Below are positions 17,046-25,758 of a DNA stretch of 64,000 nt, piece by piece. Each line of letters starts with the position of its first letter. Positions within the stretch are counted from its first letter, which is position 1. The translations under genes were made by a program, and so were the position numbers. The DNA comes from CALNZV01 sp942491115 (GTDB taxonomy: Bacteria > Desulfobacterota > Desulfobacteria > Desulfobacterales > UBA5852): the NCBI GenBank assembly GCA_942491115.1, contig CALNZV010000001.1, positions 641,380 to 705,379 of the forward strand, read 5' to 3'. The notes under the pieces were generated by a model that saw only the letters and a list, made by a program, of their open reading frames with translations, was not told the DNA's origin and searched no databases.

Positions 17046-19223
17046 TCAAGCATGCCCCTCGGCCATGAGTTCGGCAACGATCATCTTCCGGGCCATCTTC
17101 TCCTTCAGGTTTCGAGGGGTCATCAAATCCATCCGCTCCAGATATGGGTCGGCGGCCTCGGGTACCGATCGCACCTCGAAGGCGCGGGCCACCGCCTTGG
17201 CGGCGCCGCCCGGTGAGCCCAGTTTGGATTGAAGGGCCTGGAGGGTTTTGCCAAGAGCAATCTCGATGTCGGTCAGGTCGGTGCCGAAAGGAAAAGCCGG
17301 AAAGAGTCCCTGGGATTTAAAGCCCGACAGTTGATCCGCCAGTCGCTCCGGGCGATTGTTTCGGAAGGCATCCGGAATCCGGTGGTCCCGGGGCAGCTTT
17401 CCGTTCTTCTGGGCGGTCTGCATGAGGCCCTCCTGGAAACGGGAATCGGTAATGTTCAAGAGGGCGGCGATGATCTCCCGGTCGGTCCGGCCGCGCAAAT
17501 CCGCAATCCCGTATTCGGTGATGACCACATCCCGCAGGTGCCGGGGAATGGTGAGCTGGCCGTAGCTGGCCAGAATGTTCGAGGTGACCTTTCCGTGCTT
17601 GGTGCGCGTGCTTCGCAGCATCAGGATCGACCGCGCCCCCGGCAGTTCGTGGGCCATGGCCACGAAATTGTACTGCCCCCCCACCCCGCTGACCACCCGT
17701 CCGTCTTCCAGCCCGTCGGAGCAGGCCGCACCACCCAGGGTCATCATCATGCAGGTGTTGAAGAAGCGGGCATCGGTTCGCTGAAGTGCGGCCAGGGTCT
17801 GCTGCCCGTAGAGCTGGTTCACGAACATGACGCTGGTCATGCAGAATTTCTTCCGTTCCTCCGGCCCCATGCTTTTGAGGGTCTTATAAAACTTGTGGGG
17901 GCCGAGGAAAAATCCCCCGTGCATGACGACCCCTTCCTTAAGTCGACCTCCCAGGCAGTGCTGGACAACGGCGTCCATGACATCGTCCTTTGTCAAATCG
18001 GCGCCAATGAGAAGATCCGGGCCTACCCGGATCAAACCGTCTTCATAGGCCACGTGCTCTTTAAAAATACCGAACTTCCGGAGCCAATCCACATCCGGTT
18101 GGGTCAGTTGGGGGGAGACGACATCGGCTTCCAACAAGACGTCCAGGCAGTGTTTATCGATCCTGGGGGTAATCTTGCCCTCGTTCACCAGTCGCTGGAC
18201 GATCTCGTCCGGGTAGACCTCCCGCTTCAGAATACCGCTCTGGTAAAGCTCCAGAAACCCGTTGATGAACATCTCACTGGCGCCGTAAAGGCCCTGTTCG
18301 AAGACCTCCACACCGCCCATCGCCGCGATGGCGTCGCCGAACTTCGCCTCGATGTCCAGGGTCGCAAGAGCCGTGCGATAGGAGGCGTTGTCCTGATGGC
18401 GGAGGCGCAGGGCACAGGCAATCGCGTCCCCCAGGGAGCCGATCCCGATCTGCAGCGTGCCGCCGTCCCGGGTCAGGGTGCTGGCCAGAAGCCCGATCAT
18501 GTGGTCGACCTGGCCGACCGCCATATTGGGGGGGCCCGGAAGGGTATAGGTGCACGTGGGGCTGTCCAGAACCATGTCGAAAACGGCCGGGTCAATCATG
18601 GCGTCGTTGACCATGAACGGCAGGTTCTCGTTGATTTCGACCGCGATGGCCACAGGCCGGCCCTGCCGTTCCAGGCCTTTCATCTGCCGGATCAAATCCA
18701 GGGTCAGGTCGGGATTGCAGCTCAGGCTGTACCAGGTCTTGCCGTCGATCGTTTCCCGGCTGACCATCTGTGCGAGGACATTGACGCCTTTGGCCGGCAG
18801 GTCTCTGACCACGTGGGTGTAATTGCTGCTGATGTAATTCTGCTGCGCGATGGCATTGTTCAGGCACTTGCCGGGATCCAGATAAAACTCCTGGATCTCG
18901 ATGTTGGCCGGCAGCGTATTGGTGCGGCTCGGCGCCAGGTAGGCCAGTTCCGGGTAATCGCCGAAGACCCTGTCCATCAGGGGGCCCATAAAGCGCTTTT
19001 CCAGATCGTTGTGGGGCACGGGGCGCCCCAGGGAAAGGGCGGTCACGATGGTCAGATGAAGCCTGGCGTCCGCCGCGACCCGGCGGTAGAGGGCATTCAT
19101 GATACGGCAGCCCTTGCCCAATCCCAGCGGAAACGCCAGCACGATCCGGTTTCCCACCTTTTCAATGATGCCATCGACAATATCGTCAACGTTCGCAGTG
19201 ATGTAGGGTTTGTCAGGTGTCAT
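17046..19223 (-). CDS. acetyl-CoA hydrolase/CoA-transferase family protein
   Basis: The 725-residue cytoplasmic enzyme belongs to the acetyl-CoA hydrolase/transferase group, which moves CoA between short-chain acids or hydrolyses acetyl-CoA. The C-terminal catalytic half shows VVSGVGGQYNFVAMA and VITEYGIADLRGRTDREII, both diagnostic. The N-terminal half has RIVLAFPLGLGKG. The start at 19223 follows a GGGAG site. The length is greater than that of classic 430-residue CoA-transferases but fits a longer 700-residue subgroup. The C-terminal peptide IVAELMAEGHA closely matches the tail found fused to the broken glutamate decarboxylase at 33840. Confidence 0.85.
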   Translation of the reverse strand: MTPDKPYITANVDDIVDGIIEKVGNRIVLAFPLGLGKGCRIMNALYRRVAADARLHLTIVTALSLGRPVPHNDLEKRFMGPLMDRVFGDYPELAYLAPSRTNTLPANIEIQEFYLDPGKCLNNAIAQQNYISSNYTHVVRDLPAKGVNVLAQMVSRETIDGKTWYSLSCNPDLTLDLIRQMKGLERQGRPVAIAVEINENLPFMVNDAMIDPAVFDMVLDSPTCTYTLPGPPNMAVGQVDHMIGLLASTLTRDGGTLQIGIGSLGDAIACALRLRHQDNASYRTALATLDIEAKFGDAIAAMGGVEVFEQGLYGASEMFINGFLELYQSGILKREVYPDEIVQRLVNEGKITPRIDKHCLDVLLEADVVSPQLTQPDVDWLRKFGIFKEHVAYEDGLIRVGPDLLIGADLTKDDVMDAVVQHCLGGRLKEGVVMHGGFFLGPHKFYKTLKSMGPEERKKFCMTSVMFVNQLYGQQTLAALQRTDARFFNTCMMMTLGGAACSDGLEDGRVVSGVGGQYNFVAMAHELPGARSILMLRSTRTKHGKVTSNILASYGQLTIPRHLRDVVITEYGIADLRGRTDREIIAALLNITDSRFQEGLMQTAQKNGKLPRDHRIPDAFRNNRPERLADQLSGFKSQGLFPAFPFGTDLTDIEIALGKTLQALQSKLGSPGGAAKAVARAFEVRSVPEAADPYLERMDLMTPRNLKEKMARKMIVAELMAEGHA

Positions 19224-19261
19224 ATCGACTCCCTTTCCATGACGGTTCCGTTAGAAATCCG

Positions 19262-19395
19262 ATCCTCCTGAGGCGGATAAATATCGGCATTACGCTTCGG
19301 ATCTCGTCAATGCAGCGTCTGCAAAGCACACCTCATTCTTCAGGCTTCGCAAACCATAATTTCGAAATGTTTACAAAACCGTCTGAATCGCGATT
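19262..19395. repeat. decayed relative of family III repeat
   Basis: The stretch resembles the interior of 14931-15081 (ATCGGCATTACGCTTCGG, then a CTCATTCTTC...CTTCGCAAACC block) with many substitutions and no clean terminal repeats. It lies just upstream of the acetyl-CoA hydrolase start. Confidence 0.55.
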
Positions 19396-19491
19396 TACCA
19401 CAAAGTTATCTTCGACTGCGCTGTGACCGTCGGTGCGGTAGTTCTTGGGGTTCGCCTTTTTGGCGGATGACCCCGGACGGTCACGACCGGG

Positions 19492-19902
19492 TCACATGCT
19501 TAAACCGATTTTCTCGAAGACCCCCGGCCCTGCGGCTTGAAGAGCCCCGACGGCATCCCAGTTGTCCCAGGATTCCACCACCCGGCCGTCGGCCAGGCGA
19601 TGGATGCTGATGCCGGCCACGGAGACATCTGCCCCGATGCTCGGCGCCCGGGCAGTCCAGCGGGTGGCGACCCTGTCGCCTTCCGCAATCTGGTCCTTCA
19701 CCGAGAAATGGAGATCGGAATGCAGGGTCTGAAACAACGCCACGAACTGGGTGAACGCCTCAACCCCCCGGATGGCCTCCGGGGTGTGGGCGATGTGGGC
19801 AACATAGTCTTCGCTGTAAATTGCTTCGACCGCCGTCAGGTCGCCCTTGTTCCAGACGTCCTCAAAAATTCTGCCGACCGTTGCTTTATTGGTGTCGGAC
19901 AC
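19492..19902 (-). CDS. SnoaL-like ester cyclase family protein
   Basis: A 136-residue soluble protein with the NTF2/SnoaL fold pattern: IFEDVWNKGDLTAVEAIYSE, then YVAHIA, a DLHFSVKDQIAEGDRVATRW strand pair, and ISIHRLADGRVVESWDNWD. The best start is GTG 19902 after AAAGGAGAAC. Members either cyclise polyketides or have unknown small-molecule roles; none can be chosen here. Confidence 0.78.
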   Translation of the reverse strand: MSDTNKATVGRIFEDVWNKGDLTAVEAIYSEDYVAHIAHTPEAIRGVEAFTQFVALFQTLHSDLHFSVKDQIAEGDRVATRWTARAPSIGADVSVAGISIHRLADGRVVESWDNWDAVGALQAAGPGVFEKIGLSM

Positions 19903-19946
19903 GATGTTCTCCTTTCGTTGAAGAAGAGGGTTCAAGATTTCTTAAT

Positions 19947-20219
19947 TGCAGTTATCTAAAAAGCTCCAGATGATCTCAATGGGAGGCCAATGGGTGTCGG
20001 ATCGGATGCCGGGCAGCTGTCTGAGCCATCTAAGCTGCGTTTGGACGGTTGCCATCCGAGCGGGTCAGATTCCTTGATGGTGCCGGCAAGCTGAAACCTT
20101 CTGCAAGAACGTCTGCCGGCAGCCGTCTTTACGCGGCCTTGGTGGCGAGTTTTGGCCGGCAGGAGAGCTGATGCCCTTGGGTCAACCAGATCCATACTGA
20201 AGGATTCTGTATAACTGCA
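19947..20219. repeat. MITE-like element, family II, copy 2
   Basis: About 273 bp bounded by TGCAGTTAT and its exact complement ATAACTGCA, matching the element at 12935-13210 through blocks such as CCAATGGGTGTCGGATCGGA. It has no coding capacity that I recognise. Confidence 0.78.
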
Positions 20220-20351
20220 TTCTTAAATAGATTAAGTCAGTGCTTTTCATTTCTTTCCGATTGATGACGTCGTCCGATTGTTAACCGTTTCGCATTCTCT
20301 TGGCATATCACTTGTCCCCTCGAATCCCTGGCTCCTGGACTCCTCGATCCC

Positions 20352-21575
20352 TCAAAGCGCGACAGCATGATCCACGGCGTCGGCCCCCGTCGCATTGTAG
20401 GGACGCTCCCCCCGATGGGTGTAATGGACTTTCCAGGGCTTACCGTCCCGACTTTCGATGAGACCGGCTTTGGCCAACTGCCCAGGGATCATTTCCGGCA
20501 GGATTTCGGGGTGGCGCATGGCATAAACCATTGCCAAGGGGCCGCGCATGAAAAGGCCCCCCAGTTTGGCATGGGCCGCCTCCCGCATCCAGGCTTCGGG
20601 CTGGCCCAGCACCGCTTCCGGGAGATGGTCCAGGTCCAGGCCGTCCGTGTGTCCCCGTTCCACCAGACGGTGGGCGGCCACGAGGATCGTGTAGCGGGCC
20701 AGGGTGGCGCAGGAGTGGACCATGGTGTTGTAATACTCCTCTTCCGAAGTGGACTGCAGCCGGGGATCGGAGTAATCCTTGGGCTGGTTCACATGGTCCT
20801 TCAGGAGCTGCCACAGACGGCGGGACGGCGGGTCCGCGCCATCATCCGGTGCATGCGCAAACCAGTCGTTCTCGCCCTCCTCCAGGAGGCGGGAAAGGGT
20901 GTGTCGGCCGACACCGTCTCCCAGTGCCAGCACCACCTTCAGCAATTCGACAAGCCCCAGATCCCCCCCCGGCAGGCTCAGGCGGAAGGCGTACCACCCC
21001 CGCCCGTGGAGCACTTCTTCCAGGAAACGCTGGGGGCCGGCAAAGGCCCTCAGGCTCAAGCGATAGGCGGATGAATCCAACCCCTTGATAAAATTGTAGT
21101 GCACATGGGGAGGGCTCCAGGACTCCCAGCTCAGGACCAGATCCGGGAAACGGGCGTCGGTGCCCGTTCGGACGCCGGCCAGGCTCAGCAATTCGGGATG
21201 GTGATCCGGCTGGAAAACGAACCGAAGCTGTGCGTGCTGCACCGGCGCGTGACGTCCCTGGCGGCGCGGCGGCACCAGGATGAACTCTGCAAACCGGATG
21301 CCCGAGAGGGGCACGCGGACCGGGTGAAGTACCGTGGTCCGTTCGATGGGATTCCCGCCATAGTTGACATTTCTGAGAACCACGAAGGGATCGTCGGCCC
21401 GGATCCGGCTGGCCTTCCAGTCCACCAGCACCGGCGCCATGGCCGCCATGTAACCCCCCGGCAGCACGTCGCGCGAGGTCCGCAGTCGTAAAACGTCGGT
21501 ATCGCTGTCGGCTTCGGCGAGGAGTTCCCGCGGTGACAGGATGCGACTGTCGCTTTTACCGTTTGAAGATGCCAT
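20352..21575 (-). CDS. 407-residue protein of unknown function
   Basis: A soluble-looking protein beginning at ATG 21575 after GGAGAGGCG. Features include a His/Pro-rich stretch SWSPPHVHYNFIKGLDSS, a beta-rich N-terminal third, and a C-terminal third that may be helical (EEEYYNTMVHSCATLARYTI). There is no signal peptide or membrane helix. I do not recognise the family. Confidence 0.6.
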   Translation of the reverse strand: MASSNGKSDSRILSPRELLAEADSDTDVLRLRTSRDVLPGGYMAAMAPVLVDWKASRIRADDPFVVLRNVNYGGNPIERTTVLHPVRVPLSGIRFAEFILVPPRRQGRHAPVQHAQLRFVFQPDHHPELLSLAGVRTGTDARFPDLVLSWESWSPPHVHYNFIKGLDSSAYRLSLRAFAGPQRFLEEVLHGRGWYAFRLSLPGGDLGLVELLKVVLALGDGVGRHTLSRLLEEGENDWFAHAPDDGADPPSRRLWQLLKDHVNQPKDYSDPRLQSTSEEEYYNTMVHSCATLARYTILVAAHRLVERGHTDGLDLDHLPEAVLGQPEAWMREAAHAKLGGLFMRGPLAMVYAMRHPEILPEMIPGQLAKAGLIESRDGKPWKVHYTHRGERPYNATGADAVDHAVAL

Positions 21576-21743
21576 CGCCTCTCCGTTTAATGGGTTGGGG
21601 ATTTTTCACTGCCATTCGTCCATGCGGCACCACCCCCCAAGCCGTCGGCAAACGGAACCATTGATCCTAAAAACACCGTCAAAGGTCCGGAAGGCAGGAA
21701 CGAATGATATCGCTGGTTCTCTTTCCCGGTGCACCGGTGAGTT

Positions 21744-22187
21744 CTACCAATTCGGCCGGTTGAACAGGTGGTCGACCTCCTCCGACGGCGGGGGTTCCAC
21801 TGCTTCCTCTAGTGAAAGCAGATCCCCCCAGTCGGTGCGGTTCTCCATTTCCTCTTTGATTTCCCGCGGAACGAAATCCCGCCCGAGGCGGATCTCCCAG
21901 CCCCCGCCCAGTGCCATGTAGAAGCCCACGAGCGCTAAAACCACAACGCCGGTCGTGGCCACCAGATTGTTCTGCTGCCGGACCAGATTCTGCTGGGCAT
22001 CCAGCACCCGCTGGGAATCCACATCCCCCTTCTTGTACTGCAGGGACGACAGATCCACCGCATCTATGAAGGCCGCCACTGAATCGGCTAATAACGCGAC
22101 CTGATCCTGGGTGCGCATAAAGGCGATCATCGCGTCTTCCACCTCCTAAACCGCCCGCAAGGCAGTGTTCTCGTATTCCACGGCCAT
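21744..22187 (-). pseudogene. outer-membrane efflux factor C-terminal remnant
   Basis: The frame matches the last 150 residues of a NodT/OprM-type outer membrane factor: VEYENTALRAV, then an in-frame TAG, then EVEDAMIAFMRTQDQ, QRVLDAQQNLVRQQNNLV and VGFYMALGGGWEI. The TAG replaces the usual Gln of the A-x-QEVEDA motif. The 5' two-thirds are missing and the break lies next to an IS200-like remnant. Confidence 0.72.
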
Positions 22188-22195
22188 TTGTTGAA

Positions 22196-22459
22196 ACCGT
22201 GCGTCACCCTCAGCCCTTATCGGCTGGGAGTGACGCTACTTCAAATTGTCCGGGAAGATCTTATCTTTTCCACCCAGCACCTTGAGCGTCGACCATCCCT
22301 GGGTCTCTCGATATCCATGGTCTTGCAAATCTCACAGATCAACTCCCGTAAACGCCCTGCGATGCCGCCACCGAGAACCGGCTTGCGGCATTTCGTGATC
22401 CAGACCAAATGGCACTTGATGTCGTATGCGGAATGGAAAAGTTTACAATAATTCTCCAC
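22196..22459 (-). mobile_element. IS200/IS605-like remnant
   Basis: A 72-codon frame begins with the IS200 TnpA N-terminus (YDIKCHLVWITKCRKPVL, then AGRLRELICEICKTMDIE) and then loses similarity. The catalytic HUH motif and tyrosine are absent. A strong hairpin at 22201-22236 (GCGTCAC...GTGACGC with an inner CAGCC/GGCTG) lies downstream, as expected for the subterminal right-end hairpin of such elements. Confidence 0.65.
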
Positions 22460-22534
22460 AATACCGAAAGGCTACAGAGATTTTGGCCTAATGGTGAGGG
22501 ATTTTCCGCCATTCCCCAGGGAGGACATTAACCG

Positions 22535-22825
22535 CTAGCTTCCGCCGAGATTCCCATATTTTTTGATCGCCCTGATGCGTTGACTCCACAGTACGCGATA
22601 AAGCAGACAGCCCACCGCCCCAAAAATCGATTTCTCCCCATATACCGGTGGAATCTTCCGGCCCGGCAACGGACAGGACCCCAGAAAAAGAGCTGCTGTC
22701 AAGATACCATAAACCATACGGTTGACGATGGTGTCCAACCGGCGTTGCTCCAATGAGACATTGAAACTGCCGGCCCTCAAGCGCTGCAGGACTTGGGTCA
22801 GTTCGCCCGGCAGCGATGTGGTCAT
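22535..22825 (-). pseudogene. C-terminal remnant of a UbiB/AarF (ABC1) kinase-like protein
   Basis: A 96-residue frame resembles the last 100 residues of UbiB/AarF proteins: LPGELTQVLQRLRAGSFNV, LDTIVNRMVYGILTAALFLG and a second hydrophobic segment. The kinase-like domain of about 400 residues is missing. Its ATG overlaps the MscS stop (ATGA), so it may be expressed as a small membrane protein. A simple reading is that the original start survived and the middle was deleted. Confidence 0.55.
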
Positions 22826-24195
22826 GGAGAACGCTCCGGTGGTGTGTGGTCTACCGGCGGAGAAACCGAAATTTTCTGGCCGACATCCCTCATCGGACCG
22901 CTGTCGACGAAATGCAGGTCTCGCTGGGGAAATGCGATCTCGATGCCGTTGGCATGAAACGCATCCCAGATCGCCAGAAAAACGTTGCTCTTCACCCGGC
23001 CGATCCCCTGGCGAGGATCTTCGATCCAGATCCGGACCTCGAACAGGACATTGCTGTCGCCGAATTCCATCACGTTGCATGTCGGCTCCGGAGCCTTCAG
23101 TACACGGTCGGTGCCCCGGGCGGCCTCCAGGGCCAGGGTGATGACTTTTTTCAAATCCGATTTGTACGAAATGCCGAAGGGAATGCGGAGGCGTACCCGG
23201 TTGTCGCTGTAAGACAGGTTCTCGATTTTCTGGGTGACGAACGTCTCGTTTGGAATGAGGTGTTCGGTGCCGTCCCGGGTGGCCAGATGCACGTACATCA
23301 GGTCCATTCTCGCAATCCAGCCATAGCGGGTTCCGCTGAATGCGTCATCCACGGTGACGACGTCCCCCTGACGGATCGGCTTGTTGATCAGCAGAATAAT
23401 CCCACTCACCAGGTTGGAGCCGATTTTCTGTAGCCCCACGCCGATAGCGATCCCAATGGCCCCGCCGGTGACGGCGATGGCCGCCATGTGAATCCCGGCT
23501 GCGTTTAAGGAAAGCAGGATGACGATCGTGGTCAGGACGGCGTTGAATACCCGCTGGATTAGAACCCGATCCGAATAGGTCAAATGGGTGTTTCCGGCCA
23601 GCCAATGGCTGAAAAAGCGACCGGCGGCGGATCCGGCGGCCCACAGAACGATCAGGACGATGAGGGCCCTGATGACCCCCCACAGGGAGAAGCTGAGGGC
23701 ACCAAGGTCGATGGTCATGCTGCTGAGCACCTTCACGACTGGCTGCCATAGGTCGAAGACCCGAAGCCCTACGATGACGAGGCACAGGCTGTAGGCGAAC
23801 CGGGCCCAGAAGCGGCTCTTGATGAAAAAGGAGGCGAAACGCACCGCCAGCAGCGCCAGCGCGAAGTTGACAGCCATACGGAACGCCTCGGTGGGCATTT
23901 CGAGATGACTAAAGATCGTCTGACTGAACCACAGACCCAGCAGCCATATCAAGTAGCGGGCCACCTGGCCAAAATGAGCCGGATCGAATCGGATTCGAAG
24001 ATGAATCCTGGTGGCGTCAACTTCCTTTGAGGACCAATGCTCAATCTTCCGGGAGAGGAACCAGGCCGGAAGGTAGGTGACAACGATGACCAGGATCTGG
24101 AGCACGCCCATGGTTTGAAAGATATTTTCGGACATCCACCGGTTAAATGCAGCGGCAAGCGACGTCAGTTGAGTGGTTTCCAGCGGTGCTGCCAT
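22822..24195 (-). CDS. MscS-family mechanosensitive channel
   Basis: A 457-residue membrane protein with several N-terminal helices and the MscS core: AAIAVTGGAIGIAIGVGLQK (pore helix) followed by GIILLINKPIRQGDVVTVDD. A cytoplasmic domain with PNETFVTQKIENLSYSD follows. It should release solutes during osmotic downshift. The start at 24195 has GGGAGA upstream. Confidence 0.9.
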   Translation of the reverse strand: MAAPLETTQLTSLAAAFNRWMSENIFQTMGVLQILVIVVTYLPAWFLSRKIEHWSSKEVDATRIHLRIRFDPAHFGQVARYLIWLLGLWFSQTIFSHLEMPTEAFRMAVNFALALLAVRFASFFIKSRFWARFAYSLCLVIVGLRVFDLWQPVVKVLSSMTIDLGALSFSLWGVIRALIVLIVLWAAGSAAGRFFSHWLAGNTHLTYSDRVLIQRVFNAVLTTIVILLSLNAAGIHMAAIAVTGGAIGIAIGVGLQKIGSNLVSGIILLINKPIRQGDVVTVDDAFSGTRYGWIARMDLMYVHLATRDGTEHLIPNETFVTQKIENLSYSDNRVRLRIPFGISYKSDLKKVITLALEAARGTDRVLKAPEPTCNVMEFGDSNVLFEVRIWIEDPRQGIGRVKSNVFLAIWDAFHANGIEIAFPQRDLHFVDSGPMRDVGQKISVSPPVDHTPPERSP

Positions 24196-24723
24196 AACAA
24201 TGGTCTCCCTGGATGTTGAAGCGATTAGGGCTCAATGGATCTGTAAGATGACATCGCCCCTGATTCGGGTGCGGGTTTTTCTCTTCCCCACCTCGAGAAT
24301 GAGTCACGGGAGCACTAACATGCCTAATCCTGTATCCTTTCTTCTCCGTCCGCAACGATTGCGCTGACGGAGAAGAAAGACGGTCGATCGACTTTTGTTG
24401 TGGGTTTAGAGCATGGGTGGAAGTACTGCCGACCATCTCTCAACGGACGTTAAATTTCCCCTATGCGTTTTTTCCAGATTCATAGTCTCCTTGCCAGGTC
24501 TCCCTTTTTGCGTCACGCGCTTTCTATGGAGAAAGCCTTCGGCCGCCGGCAGCCTCGCCAATGGCCGTCCCCCATGGGATGTCGCCCGCAATGGCCCTGT
24601 CAACATCCATTTTATCTCCACCGCTGCTGACCACTGACCTGCCGCTTGTAATCCATATTTCTCCGCATCACCAGTTACAAAACCCTCACATTGACAGGCT
24701 CTTGCGGAGGGGCATGCCTAAAC
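24196..24723. other. intergenic stretch, nothing recognised
   Basis: About 530 bp upstream of MscS and downstream of the broken hydrolase. No protein homology, RNA gene or window-wide repeat was recognised. Confidence 0.5.
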
Positions 24724-25610
24724 TCAGGAGCGGGTTTCTTGATTCCGTTCGCATCTTCCCATGAAATCGATGACAGCCTCACAGAGCGGGCTGTTTGGGT
24801 CGTTCAGACCTTCGATAGCCGAAAAGTGATGCTTGCCCTCCTGGATCATCAAGTCTCCGCCGAGTCCGTTGGCCAGCCGGGCATCATGGTATTCCGTCGC
24901 CAGCCGTCTGATTTTAGAGGTTTCCTCGGAACCGCACGAAATCAGTAGCGGGGGCCGGAGGTCGAGACGTCGAGGCACGGGCTTTGACGCAGAATCACTT
25001 CGTGGGTGAGCTGCAGACTGGGCTGCAGATAGGAATACGGCAAGGCCGGAAGGTCGAAAATGCCGCTGATGGCGACACCGCCCTTGATCACGTCCTCGGG
25101 CAGGCCGTAACCGCCACCCCAGTCCGTGCCAGAAAGCATCGCGACCTGCTGCCCCCCTGCGGAATGGCCAGCGACGAACATGCGGGACGGATCCCCATTG
25201 TAGTTCGACACTTCGCCGTGCAACCAGAAGATCAACGCCCGACTCTGCCGTGTAATCTCCGGGATGGTAACCTCGGGGCAGAGGGAGTAATTCATTACGG
25301 CAACGGTAATGCCATGGCCAGCGAACCCGTTAGCCACCATGCTGAATTCCTTGCTGCTCAAACTACACCAGTAGCCGCCGTGGATGAAGACAAGCACCGG
25401 CAATCCCGGTTCTTTCGCGGGAAAAAGGTCGACCGTTTCCTCCAGGGTCGGGCCGTAGCGGACATCCAGCATACAATCGCGCTTGCTGCGTGCAGCAGCG
25501 CTTTGCTTGACGTAGAAATCGGCCCAAACGCTGACCTCGGGGACAGTCAGGGCGAAGTTATACTCCAGATCGATCTCTTTTTGAGTCGTAAAGTTTCGGT
25601 ACAGGTTCAT
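24724..25610 (-). pseudogene. alpha/beta hydrolase split by a frameshift
   Basis: The first frame (25610-24942) has VFIHGGYWCS, with the HGG oxyanion motif, and VAGHSAGGQQVA with the nucleophile serine. It ends soon after SYLQPSLQLTHEVILRQSP. The rest of the fold (RPPLLISCGSEETS, then GKHHFSAIEGL with the probable catalytic His) continues in another frame at 24978-24724. One indel between about 24945 and 24985 explains this. The family resembles kynurenine formamidase or BD-FAE-type esterases. Confidence 0.75.
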
Positions 25611-25633
25611 GGATATTCACTCTAACTGGATTT

Positions 25634-25661
25634 GAAACCGTGCGTCCCTGAAGCACGGTTC
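25634..25661. other. 9-bp-stem hairpin between hydrolase and efflux operon
   Basis: GAAACCGTGC and GCACGGTTC pair around a nine-base loop. The hairpin is downstream of the minus-strand efflux operon and could end its transcript, but there is no T run. The 13-base string GAAACCGTGCGTC also occurs at the IS200-like remnant near 22193, so it may be an insertion-sequence scar. A group II intron domain V remnant was considered and not supported. Confidence 0.4.
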
Positions 25662-25758
25662 GGAGGCCCTCGTCGGGGTGGATGATCCACTACCGTTTGG
25701 CTTTCCCGAGGGAAAGGCCGATCGCCTCAGAACGTCGGTGGTGATGCACGTCCTCTTC

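Noticed and set aside
17229..19271. A 680-codon plus-strand open frame opposite the acetyl-CoA hydrolase
   Set aside because: It is the antisense of a well-supported enzyme gene, has no domain and arises from GC-rich codon use.
25634..25661. Group II intron domain V remnant
   Set aside because: The stem resembles the outer part of domain V, but the bulge and catalytic triad pattern are missing and no intron protein is present.
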